DNA from: a bacterium
Lineage (GTDB): Bacteria; Chloroflexota; Dormibacteria; UBA8260; Bog-877
Length of the DNA stretch: 5,750 nucleotides
NCBI GenBank assembly: GCA_021791455.1
Contig: JAJYWM010000251.1
Coordinates: forward strand, 1-5,750
Direction: 5' to 3'
Positions 1-5,750 of the stretch are shown here, piece by piece (position 1 is the first letter of the stretch; each line of letters begins with the position of its first letter). The notes beneath the pieces were generated by a model. It was not told the origin of the DNA. It ran no database searches and saw only the letters and a list, made by a program, of their open reading frames with translations. Made by a program: the position numbers and the translations under genes.

Positions 1-1
1 C

Positions 2-580
2 GAGCTTCTCGATGGTGGTGGTGACGGGACCTGCGCGGATGCGGTCCTCGCCACCATCAGGCGCATGCAACCGCGGGGCCCCTACCTGCTCGCAGGGTAT
101 GGGAAGGCGGGCAGTGTCGCCTACCAGGTCGCCACCGCGCTCGAGGCTGCGGGGGCTAAGGTGGCGTGGCTCGGCCTCTACGAGGCACCCCACCCTGACG
201 TGCTCGGCCGCCCCCCGGGCTGGCGGCGGCGGTCGTGGCGCAGGCCCGATACAGGGCTTGCGCGTACTCGCCCGGCGGTCCCCGGCCGGGGCGGGTCGGT
301 CGGCGAGCACCCGCTTCCTGGATCTGCCTCGGCCTTGGCCGATCACCCGGGGCTCCCGCTGACCCTGGGTGGCAACCAGGTCCCCCTGGAGCTCTTCGCC
401 AGTCGCGACCTCTTCCGCTCCACAGGCACGCCGACCCTGGGGTGGGAGAGGTTGCACCGGGGCCGGATAACACCGCATGAGCTGGCCTGGACCGGTCTGC
501 TAGCCTCGGCAGATGGGGCGACCGCGGAGGCGGTCGACCTGACGCGCCGGAGCCTGAGACGGGCCGGCGTGCTCTCCTGA
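2..580 (+). CDS. Thioesterase-type alpha/beta-hydrolase domain, 5'-truncated by the window edge, nucleophile Ser replaced
   Basis: The visible 192 residues read as the C-terminal thioesterase of an NRPS/PKS, or a type II thioesterase; which one cannot be told because the start lies outside the window. Seen: an IRRMQPRGPYLLAGY stretch (residues 19-33) leading into the nucleophile elbow, then a helix and a strand ending in WLGLYEAP (58-65). Family members have G-x-S-x-G at the elbow; here it is GYGKAG, so Gly34 sits at the Ser position. Glu61 lies 27 residues on, matching the Ser80-Asp107 spacing of surfactin thioesterase (from memory). His159 (TPHEL) lies 125 residues after Gly34, close to the 127 of that enzyme, so the His may survive. 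The C-terminal part (VPLELFASRD, then TPTLGWERL) fits the usual strand and D-LGW segment. The middle (about residues 70-115) is rich in Arg, Pro and Gly and unlike a normal lid; paired frameshifts there cannot be excluded. Probably catalytically dead or repurposed. The next gene follows after 15 bases in the same frame. Confidence 0.62.
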   Translation, partial: ELLDGGGDGTCADAVLATIRRMQPRGPYLLAGYGKAGSVAYQVATALEAAGAKVAWLGLYEAPHPDVLGRPPGWRRRSWRRPDTGLARTRPAVPGRGGSVGEHPLPGSASALADHPGLPLTLGGNQVPLELFASRDLFRSTGTPTLGWERLHRGRITPHELAWTGLLASADGATAEAVDLTRRSLRRAGVLS

Positions 581-595
581 CCGGGTGGCGAAGCG

Positions 596-1339
596 GTGTA
601 CTCGCTGGAGCGGCCCCGACCGACCGAGGTCCACGTCTGGCAGGTCACCGCTCCGGGCCCCGGCGGTCTCCCCCGTGGGTGGACGGACGCCCTTAGTGCT
701 GAGGAACTGGAGCGCGCCGGGCGCTTCCGTAGCGACGTCGACCGCTTGCGCTACATGCAGACACGGTGGTGGCTCAGGTCGGTGATCGGAGCCTACCTCG
801 GACTCATGCCTGGGTCCCTCGAGTTCTCGGTGTCACCCCGCGGCAAGCCCTGGCTCGCCCTCCCCGCGACAGCTTGGCTCCGGTTCAGCATCTCCCACTC
901 GCATGACTTGCTGGCGCTGGCGGTGGCCAACTCCTGCGAGGTTGGGGTGGACGTCGAGCGGGTACCGGGCGAGCCCGGCGAGATCCGCGATGCCATCGCC
1001 GTGCTCAGCTCAGGGGACCGCGAGGAGTTGGCGCGGTGCGCTACGGACGCGGACCGAGCGCTGCGCTTCTGTCAGATCTGGACCAGGCGGGAGGCGGCGC
1101 TGAAGGCGAGCGGCGCAGGCTTGGGGGACTCCCCGATGGAAGGTCCACAGGGTGGGGGGCCAGGTGAACCGCGAACCTCTTCGGACCGGGGATCGGCAGC
1201 CCCGAGATCAGAGTTCTCGCTGGCGCAAATAGAGTTTGGAAGGGGGTTTGTCGGCGCGGTCGCGGCGAACGTGGTCGGGGCCCGATTGCCGAGCTATGCA
1301 AGGAGTTTGGCCCCTGAGAATTTCCTGATGCCAAGCTGA
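596..1339 (+). CDS. Sfp-type 4'-phosphopantetheinyl transferase
   Basis: Transfers the phosphopantetheine arm of coenzyme A onto a serine of acyl- or peptidyl-carrier proteins in the cytoplasm, switching them to the holo form. The 247-residue length suits the Sfp/Gsp class. Motifs seen in order: SPRGKPWL (80-87), FSISHSHD (97-104, the conserved SHS-type CoA site), EVGVDVERV (115-123) with metal ligands Asp119 and Glu121, and WTRREAALKASGAGL (162-176) with Glu166 and Lys170. The usual W-x-x-K-E-A has Arg165 in place of Lys, a conservative change. A Gly/Pro/Ser-rich loop (about 176-205) precedes the last strands. The GTG start is the first possible start after the upstream stop. No strong Shine-Dalgarno is visible (only GGGTGG at 584-589), so translational coupling to the thioesterase gene is likely. 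The context suggests it serves an upstream NRPS or PKS. Function is secure; the partner carrier protein is inferred. Confidence 0.9.
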   Translation: MYSLERPRPTEVHVWQVTAPGPGGLPRGWTDALSAEELERAGRFRSDVDRLRYMQTRWWLRSVIGAYLGLMPGSLEFSVSPRGKPWLALPATAWLRFSISHSHDLLALAVANSCEVGVDVERVPGEPGEIRDAIAVLSSGDREELARCATDADRALRFCQIWTRREAALKASGAGLGDSPMEGPQGGGPGEPRTSSDRGSAAPRSEFSLAQIEFGRGFVGAVAANVVGARLPSYARSLAPENFLMPS

Positions 1340-1493
1340 GACGGTCGTGCGGCTTGGGCTTTGTCACGCATCGGTAACATGGGCCGCACCGGGCCGGGGT
1401 CTCGGACATACTGGGGTCATTCGGCTCTGCCCCGTCTGGCCCTGGCCATCTTGTGGGCTCTGTCCGCGCCTGAATCACCTTTGAGGTAGCAAG
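1340..1493 (+). promoter_or_regulatory. Upstream region of the GH5 gene with a possible long stem
   Basis: There is no protein gene here. A split stem can be drawn: GGGCC at 1391-1395 pairs with GGCCC at 1438-1442, and GGGG at 1396-1399 with CCCC at 1430-1433, with a four-base bulge (GTCT) on the 3' side and a 30-base loop. It could be an attenuator, a structured leader or the terminator of the PPTase gene. No U-tract follows, and GC-rich DNA makes such pairing easy by chance. A weak promoter-like pair (TTGGGC at 1354-1359, TAACAT at 1375-1380, 15-base spacer) lies before it. I compared it by eye with c-di-GMP riboswitches and did not recognise that class. Confidence 0.25.
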
Positions 1494-1550
1494 ATGAAGC
1501 CCTGCGGTCCATCGCTATCCCACCCAACTGGAGCCAGCTGTGTGGCTTAG
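1494..1550 (+). CDS. Candidate 18-residue leader ORF overlapping the GH5 start
   Basis: An ATG at 1494 opens a short frame, MKPCGPSLSHPTGASCVA, ending at TAG 1548-1550. GAGGT at 1483-1487 lies seven bases before the ATG, a good Shine-Dalgarno, and it is the only ATG start in this stretch with one. The ORF runs through the GH5 ribosome-binding site and ends eleven bases into the GH5 gene in another frame. A ribosome on it would uncover or block the GH5 start, so translational coupling or repression is possible. The peptide has no run of one amino acid that would suggest amino-acid attenuation. No homology is recognised, and a chance ORF remains quite possible. Confidence 0.3.
   Translation: MKPCGPSLSHPTGASCVA
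1530..1533 (+). promoter_or_regulatory. Ribosome-binding site deciding the GH5 GTG start
   Basis: GGAG lies six bases before the GTG at 1540. This spacing supports that start, which also places a basic N-terminus directly before a hydrophobic stretch, as a signal peptide needs. The next in-frame GTG (1552) would shorten the basic part and has no such site. Confidence 0.6.
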
Positions 1551-3015
1551 GGTGCGCGGCATCCGTGTTCTCTTCGCGAGCCTCACCTCGCTGGGATCCC
1601 TCTTCGCGGCGGCCGCCTTCCTGGCCAGCGCCCCCAACCCCACGACCTGGGTGTCGTCTCCGGCGGCGCTCAAGGTCAGCATCCAATCGCCTTCGCCTGG
1701 AAGCACGGTGCGGGGGGAGGTGGAGGTCACAGGTAGGGTCACGCATGCGCCTCAGGACACCCACCTGGTGCTGGACGTGAACGGATCCAGCGCCATGGTG
1801 ACTCGCTCGGTGTCGAGATGGCGGCTCAACTTTGACAGCGAGCGTTACCCGAACGGCCCGGCCAAGCTGACCGCGCTGGCGGTTGAGGGCTCGGGCAGGT
1901 CATCCGAGGTGTCGCTGGTGGTGCGGGTGGCCAACGCCTCCGGGTCAACGGGCGGTCAGGGGCGGCCCAAGGCATCGCCCACCCCAACCCCAACCGCCCA
2001 GCCCACCGCCTCTCCTACATCGACCCCAAGTCCGAGCAGCGCACCGCCTCAGAGTCCAACCGGCTTCGTGCAGCGCGACGGCACCCAGCTGACCCTGAAC
2101 GGACAGCCATATCGGTTCGAGGGCATGAACGTGTACAACGTCGCGTCCAACGGTGGATGCGTGCCGTACCTGAACCCGGACACCGCGCTGCAGGAGATCG
2201 GGCCCGGCCAGAACGTCTTCCGTTTCTGGGCGTTCCAGCAGTTCGTGGTGTCCAACGGCCAGTTCAACTGGGCCCCCTTCGACCAGGTGCTCGCGGCCGC
2301 GGCGGCTCACGGCGAGCGGGTGATCATGGACCTTACCGATGAGTGGGACTACTGCGACGGCGGCGTCAAGACGATGGCCTGGTATCAAAGCGGGTACAAG
2401 GACACGGTGTACCCCGGTGACATCGTGCCGTACCGGCAGTATGTCGCGGACGTGGTGGCGCGCTACAAGGACAATCCCACCGTCATGATGTGGGAGCTGG
2501 TGAACGAGGCCCAGGCGGGCGGCACCGGTTCCTGCCCCGCCGAGCCCGGACCCTTCGACGCTCTGATGTCCTTCGGGGAGGACATGGGCTCCTTGGTGAA
2601 GTCGATCGACCCCAACCATCTTCTGTCATTCGGAATCCAAGACGACTCCTGTGGCGACTGGGCGGGCGACTACCAGGCGCTGAACGCGATCCCCACCATC
2701 GACGTGTGCACCTTCCATGACTACAACTACCCCACAGATCCGATGGGGAACCCGACCGCGCCCAACCTGCAGACCGCGATCACCATGTGTCACGCGGACA
2801 ACAAGCCCATTTTCGTCGGCGAGATGGGCATCGACCCGGCCACGATTTCGCCGTCCACTCTGCAGGAGCGCGCCGACCTGTTCCAGGCCAAATTCAACGC
2901 CATGACCCAGGCGGGGGTGGTCGGGGAGCTCCTGTGGGACTTCGCCCCGGAGGACCAGGGGAGCTTCGAGATCGGGCCCGGGGATCCCGCTCTCAGCATC
3001 CTCGGCACCTACTGA
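1540..3015 (+). CDS. Secreted GH5-type (clan GH-A) beta-glycanase with Ig-like domain
   Basis: An exported retaining glycoside hydrolase, probably an endo-beta-glucanase or beta-mannanase; the substrate cannot be read from the sequence. Order of parts: basic start and hydrophobic segment (about 4-31, signal peptide or anchor, with ASA-type small residues at its end); Ig-like beta-sandwich (about 44-131, with SIQSPSPGSTVRGEVEVTG and a YPNGPAKLTALA strand pair); Pro/Thr/Ser linker (145-174); catalytic barrel (about 175-491). Clan GH-A residues are visible: Arg228 (FRFWAF), acid/base Glu323 in WELVNEAQ, His393 and Tyr395 in TFHDY, nucleophile Glu428 in FVGEMGI, and Trp466 in LLWDF. The barrel has six cysteines (207, 272, 332, 371, 390, 417), an even number suiting up to three disulfides outside the cell. 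The pattern resembles the actinobacterial cellulase-family/mannanase-like enzymes (COG3934 type). There is no carbohydrate-binding module after the barrel. It is separated by 200 bases from the PPTase gene and is probably its own transcript. Confidence 0.88.
   Translation: MWLRVRGIRVLFASLTSLGSLFAAAAFLASAPNPTTWVSSPAALKVSIQSPSPGSTVRGEVEVTGRVTHAPQDTHLVLDVNGSSAMVTRSVSRWRLNFDSERYPNGPAKLTALAVEGSGRSSEVSLVVRVANASGSTGGQGRPKASPTPTPTAQPTASPTSTPSPSSAPPQSPTGFVQRDGTQLTLNGQPYRFEGMNVYNVASNGGCVPYLNPDTALQEIGPGQNVFRFWAFQQFVVSNGQFNWAPFDQVLAAAAAHGERVIMDLTDEWDYCDGGVKTMAWYQSGYKDTVYPGDIVPYRQYVADVVARYKDNPTVMMWELVNEAQAGGTGSCPAEPGPFDALMSFGEDMGSLVKSIDPNHLLSFGIQDDSCGDWAGDYQALNAIPTIDVCTFHDYNYPTDPMGNPTAPNLQTAITMCHADNKPIFVGEMGIDPATISPSTLQERADLFQAKFNAMTQAGVVGELLWDFAPEDQGSFEIGPGDPALSILGTY
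1978..2061 (+). repeat. Pro/Thr/Ser linker-coding low-complexity tract
   Basis: Codons 147-174 of the GH5 gene encode a run of Pro-Thr and Pro-Ser units (PTPTPTAQPTASPT and onward) from C-rich, partly repeated DNA such as CCAACC. It is a flexible spacer between the Ig-like and catalytic domains. Such tracts change length readily by slippage. Confidence 0.8.
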
Positions 3016-3080
3016 CGCACCTCATTGCGGGTGGGGCCGGAGCCGGACCGGGCCGCGGCGCCGATCGCGCGGTTAGACTC

Positions 3081-3114
3081 GGGCAGGGGCCATCGATCCG
3101 TGGCCAGGATGCCC
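3081..3114. terminator. Possible hairpin between convergent genes
   Basis: GGGCA (3081-3085) can pair with TGCCC (3110-3114), and inside it GGCCA (3088-3092) with TGGCC (3101-3105), leaving a small internal loop and an eight-base apical loop. An alternative pairing of AGGGGC (3085-3090) with GCCCCT (3111-3116) competes. It sits 66 bases after the GH5 stop and 122 beyond the end of the minus-strand gene, where a two-way terminator would be expected. No T-tract follows, so factor-independent ending is doubtful. Nothing else was recognised in the 220-base gap 3016-3235. Confidence 0.3.
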
Positions 3115-3235
3115 CTCTGTCCCTCACCTGTTCTCGGCACGGCCGCAGGCGCCGATCCGTATGGTCTCTCTCCTGGGCCGTACCGATCGGGGCCAAAATG
3201 CTCTTGTCCCGCGGTCGCGGTGCGGACCCGACTTC

Positions 3236-5584
3236 TCAGAGCTGAGGGCGCAGCAGCGACCGTCGCTTGTCTGAGTCCGCAGCGAAGCGCTCCAGAGCCG
3301 CCAGGATGTGCCCTGCCGTGAGGTGCGCCTCCTCCATTACCTCCTCAACGCTGCCGCCGGTCCGCCAGCGGTCGTCCCAGTCGGGGGATAGAGAGTATTG
3401 GTCAACGATAGGGCCAGACGCCCAGTCGTGCATCAGTCGGCGTGCTCCGTTGGTCACCACCATGGCGTTGATGCGGTCCTCCGGAGTCACCGTGGCGGTG
3501 CGATACGCCTCATCCTGGAGCGCGAATAGCTGCGGGCTGATCGCGGCGACGATCTTCAGGTTGAGGCCTCGGCGGTCCAGGTCGGGCAGGATGGAGACCA
3601 GGTTGGCCGTGGGCAGGGTGCCCCGGATGAAGACCGTGCCCTGCTCTGGAAGATCGCTTCGATAGGCGCGGATCAGGTAGGCGCCGCGAGCCGCTTCAAA
3701 ATGTGAGGGCATCCGCAGCCCCTCTCGGTCGGGGATCGAGATGGGGGGTCGCGTCAGATGCAGGGCGATGATGGGTGCTGCGGTCCTCAGGGCCGCTCCG
3801 AGGACGACCGGGACCTCGTTGTATTCCCACGGGTGGAGGTCGATCACCTGGCCCGCCGGGAAGAGCTGGGTCACCCCCGGAGAGAAGATCCCGAAGTGCG
3901 TCCTGGAATCCTCCGCCGTCTCGGGCCCGGAATGCCCGGCTATCCAGAGCACCTTGCCGACCTTGAGCTCGCAGTCCTGGGCCAGCTGGCTGAAGAGACG
4001 CATCTCCCCGTATTTGAGATAGCTGAAGGAACCGTAGGTGGAGCAGGCGGTCCAGAATCCCTCGAAGTCGGAGAACGGGTCCTCGGCAAGATTCACCGAG
4101 GCCATGCCAACGCTGATGCCCGCGTTGGTGAACTCGGTTATCTCCTGGGGGAGGACGGCGCCCCGGGGGTTGCTGTCACGCTCGTACCATCCCCATCCCG
4201 GGGTGGCGTCCCAGTCCTTGCCGAAGCCGCTGATGTTGGTCGAGTCGGCAAGGTCCGCTGAACTCACGATGAACAGTGGGCGCCCATAGTCCGACCGGGC
4301 GAGGGCATTGACAAAGCTGCCCCACTGAGCCAGGGCGGCCCGGTTCGGCTGGCGCTCTCCTGGGGCCCGATACATACCCTTCGGGTAGCTGCGGAAGTCG
4401 GTGATCCTGGGGTCGGCGAAGATTCTGCGGCGCCCATCTCCCAGATTGAACCCTTCAATCTCATCTGGCACCGAGCTGGCGATCTCCAGGAGCCTGTCCG
4501 AAAGGTACCGGACCAGGCCAGGCCGCTGGCGCAGGACTCCGACGGCAGCCCTCAGGTTGTGGTGGGCCTGGCCGACCAGGGCCTCCGCTTGCGAAGGGGC
4601 CGCGTCGTCGACCCCCATGTAGGTGACTCCATACCTCGCCATGAATTCCTTGCGGCCGCTCCAGAACTCGCTGCTGTTCATGGCGTGGGGGGTGCCATGG
4701 GAGGGGGCGTCGTACTTGCCGTAGCCGCGCCCCTTCCTGGTCCTGAACCAGGCGGCGGACGGCACGCGGCCGGGGTTGTCCCCTCTTGCCACCTGCAGCA
4801 CGGTGCGGGTGACGGGCTCCCACTCCATGCCCTGCTCGGTCCCCAGGACCCGCCAGCCATACGGTTCGAACCATTGCCGGGGATCTCCCGGGACGACGGC
4901 GGATGCTCTGCGAAGGTCGATTCCGAAGTCATTCCAGTCGACGAGGAAGATGAGGTTGTCGAGGCCCAGGCCCCAGGCGGAGTTCTTGGTCTCGTGAGCC
5001 GCCCCCGGGGTCAGCCCCCCCTCGCCCTCCACGCAGAAGACCTTGACATCGTCTGCCCCCGCCAGCTTGAGCGCGAGCGCCTCCCCAGCCGCGGGGGGCA
5101 TCCCGTGCCCGGAAGGCCCGGTGTTGAACTTGAGGAAGAGGGTCTTGCCGCTCATCTCGGCGTGACCGGGTAGTCCGCCGCGGTGGCGCAGCGAGAGCAT
5201 GTCCTCCCAGGTCAGGGCCCACCGGCCGTCGTCGGGGAATGAGAATCTAGGATCCGAGTCCATCTCGAAGCGGGCCCGTAGCGCCTCGTTGAGCACTGCC
5301 AGGGTGGCGTAGACCAGGGGCACCGTATGACCGGCCGAGAGCACGAAGCGGTCCCCGAAGCGGCGCCAGGGATGCTGGATGTCCCACCTCATCGCTCCCG
5401 ACAGCAGCGTCGCCAGCAGCAGATGGACCTTGGAACGGGACCCCCCTGGGTGCCCCGACTGCCGGTAGTTGAGGGAGATGTCGATGACCTCGTCGATGAC
5501 GTCCTTGAGCACCTCCCAGTGCTCGAAGGCGGGAACGGCAGTGGAGAGAAGGTCGTCGAGTTGCGAGCTCTGGGGCGCGGCCAA
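3236..5584 (-). CDS. Transketolase-family thiamine-diphosphate enzyme, long variant with GEG in place of GDG
   Basis: Predicted cytoplasmic transketolase or close relative, moving two-carbon ketol units between sugar phosphates (pentose phosphate or related route). It is 782 residues from TTG 5584, against about 660-680 for the usual enzyme. Residues matching E. coli TktA (from memory): His45 (SGHPGG), His86 (FVLSAGH), His141 (PGHAE), NTGPSGHG (154-161), Asn218 (DWNDFGID), His296 (HGTP), Arg415, Ser448 (SSADLADST), catalytic Glu484 (ITEF), His551, Asp559 and His563 (AEDSRTH), Arg612 (LTRPP). Odd points: the ThDP motif reads EGEGGLTPGA, so the metal-binding Asp is Glu188 and the conserved Glu five residues on is Pro193. 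Extra length is spread over loops before the ThDP motif, in the interdomain linker and in the C-terminal domain. Classical phosphoketolase motifs are absent, though related activity cannot be excluded. It lies convergent to the GH5 gene and has no visible partner. The start is chosen from its ribosome-binding site; the frame stays open to another TTG at 5629. Confidence 0.82.
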   Translation of the reverse strand: MAAPQSSQLDDLLSTAVPAFEHWEVLKDVIDEVIDISLNYRQSGHPGGSRSKVHLLLATLLSGAMRWDIQHPWRRFGDRFVLSAGHTVPLVYATLAVLNEALRARFEMDSDPRFSFPDDGRWALTWEDMLSLRHRGGLPGHAEMSGKTLFLKFNTGPSGHGMPPAAGEALALKLAGADDVKVFCVEGEGGLTPGAAHETKNSAWGLGLDNLIFLVDWNDFGIDLRRASAVVPGDPRQWFEPYGWRVLGTEQGMEWEPVTRTVLQVARGDNPGRVPSAAWFRTRKGRGYGKYDAPSHGTPHAMNSSEFWSGRKEFMARYGVTYMGVDDAAPSQAEALVGQAHHNLRAAVGVLRQRPGLVRYLSDRLLEIASSVPDEIEGFNLGDGRRRIFADPRITDFRSYPKGMYRAPGERQPNRAALAQWGSFVNALARSDYGRPLFIVSSADLADSTNISGFGKDWDATPGWGWYERDSNPRGAVLPQEITEFTNAGISVGMASVNLAEDPFSDFEGFWTACSTYGSFSYLKYGEMRLFSQLAQDCELKVGKVLWIAGHSGPETAEDSRTHFGIFSPGVTQLFPAGQVIDLHPWEYNEVPVVLGAALRTAAPIIALHLTRPPISIPDREGLRMPSHFEAARGAYLIRAYRSDLPEQGTVFIRGTLPTANLVSILPDLDRRGLNLKIVAAISPQLFALQDEAYRTATVTPEDRINAMVVTNGARRLMHDWASGPIVDQYSLSPDWDDRWRTGGSVEEVMEEAHLTAGHILAALERFAADSDKRRSLLRPQL

Positions 5585-5591
5585 GGATCCA

Positions 5592-5596
5592 CCTCC
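5592..5596 (-). promoter_or_regulatory. Strong ribosome-binding site setting the transketolase TTG start
   Basis: On the minus strand GGAGG lies seven bases before the TTG at 5584. The longer in-frame start, TTG at 5629, has only CAGCACCCTC before it, with no Shine-Dalgarno. The shorter 782-residue product is therefore preferred over 797. Confidence 0.7.
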
Positions 5597-5644
5597 GTCA
5601 ATCCCGATGGGCCCACTCTCGATTCGCAAGAGGGTGCTGGCTCG

Positions 5645-5650
5645 AGTCTA
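5645..5650 (-). promoter_or_regulatory. Possible -10 box of the transketolase gene
   Basis: TAGACT on the minus strand fits the TANNNT -10 pattern of GC-rich bacteria and would start transcription about 50 bases before the TTG 5584 start. No convincing -35 stands at 16-18 bases upstream (TGGTTA or CTGGTT only). The rest of 5651-5750 shows no recognised gene or site. Confidence 0.25.
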
Positions 5651-5750
5651 CCGCCATGACCCAGGCTAACCAGGCCAGGGGAGGGGCTTGCTGGGAGTGG
5701 GTGGGCGCCGAATTGCGGGCGTATCATCCAGGAGGACCGAGGGCAATCGG

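Noticed and set aside
1417..1764. Minus-strand ORF across the GH5 leader
   Set aside because: Low-complexity Arg/Glu-rich product, no ribosome-binding site, opposite the signal peptide and Ig-like coding region.
1945..2619. Long minus-strand ORF (224 codons) opposite the GH5 gene
   Set aside because: It mirrors the third-position GC of the real gene, has a His/Val/Gly-rich composition and no recognisable domain; the plus frame has full catalytic motifs.
3068..3085. tRNA-like D-arm text (GCGCGGTTAGACTCGGGC), also readable as a TAGACT promoter box
   Set aside because: No acceptor, anticodon or T arms could be built around it, and no plus-strand gene lies downstream.
3025..3321. Plus-strand ORF in the convergent gap
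   Set aside because: Pro/Ala/Arg-rich, no Shine-Dalgarno, and runs into the transketolase coding region antisense.
3758..4261. Plus-strand ORF of 167 codons opposite the transketolase
   Set aside because: Antisense shadow of a clearly coding frame, without a ribosome-binding site or motif.
4461..4874. Minus-strand ORF of 137 codons in another frame of the transketolase
   Set aside because: Arg/Gly/Pro-rich out-of-frame reading of conserved transketolase sequence.
5584..5629. Longer transketolase start at TTG 5629
   Set aside because: No Shine-Dalgarno before it, whereas TTG 5584 has GGAGG at seven bases; the extra 15 residues show no conserved feature.
5730..5750. AGGAGG at 5730-5735 as ribosome-binding site of a plus-strand gene beginning beyond the window
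   Set aside because: No start codon occurs in the remaining 15 bases, so any start would be too far from the site.

Overview
The window is high-GC bacterial DNA with tight gene packing and non-ATG starts on every gene whose start is visible (GTG, GTG, TTG). This fits a soil-type actinobacterium or a high-GC Chloroflexota/Dormibacterota-like lineage. Nothing here fixes the taxon, and no phage, IS, CRISPR or tRNA signal was seen.

Region 1 (1-1339, + strand) looks like the tail of a secondary-metabolite locus. A thioesterase-type alpha/beta-hydrolase domain enters from the left edge; it could be the last domain of an NRPS/PKS or a stand-alone type II thioesterase. Fifteen bases after its stop, in the same reading frame, comes an Sfp-type 4'-phosphopantetheinyl transferase. 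Such an enzyme would arm carrier proteins of the upstream synthase. The thioesterase is odd: Gly stands where the catalytic Ser should be, and Glu at the expected catalytic Asp position.

Region 2 (1340-3015, + strand) holds a 200-base leader with a possible long stem and a short overlapping ORF of 18 codons, then a secreted glycoside hydrolase. The hydrolase has a signal peptide or anchor, an Ig-like domain, a Pro/Thr/Ser linker and a GH5-type (clan GH-A) catalytic domain with both catalytic glutamates visible. It probably acts on a plant or microbial beta-glucan or beta-mannan and looks functionally separate from region 1.

Region 3 (3016-3235) is a convergent intergenic gap with a possible two-part hairpin. 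Region 4 (3236-5584, - strand) is a long transketolase-family enzyme that keeps almost all sugar-phosphate and thiamine-diphosphate residues but changes the metal-binding Asp of the GDG motif to Glu. Its start is best placed at a TTG with a strong Shine-Dalgarno, 15 codons inside the longest frame. The last 120-165 bases are its upstream region.

I see no clear new multi-gene system. The best leads are the serine-less thioesterase beside the PPTase, the variant transketolase and the overlapping leader ORF in front of the GH5 gene.
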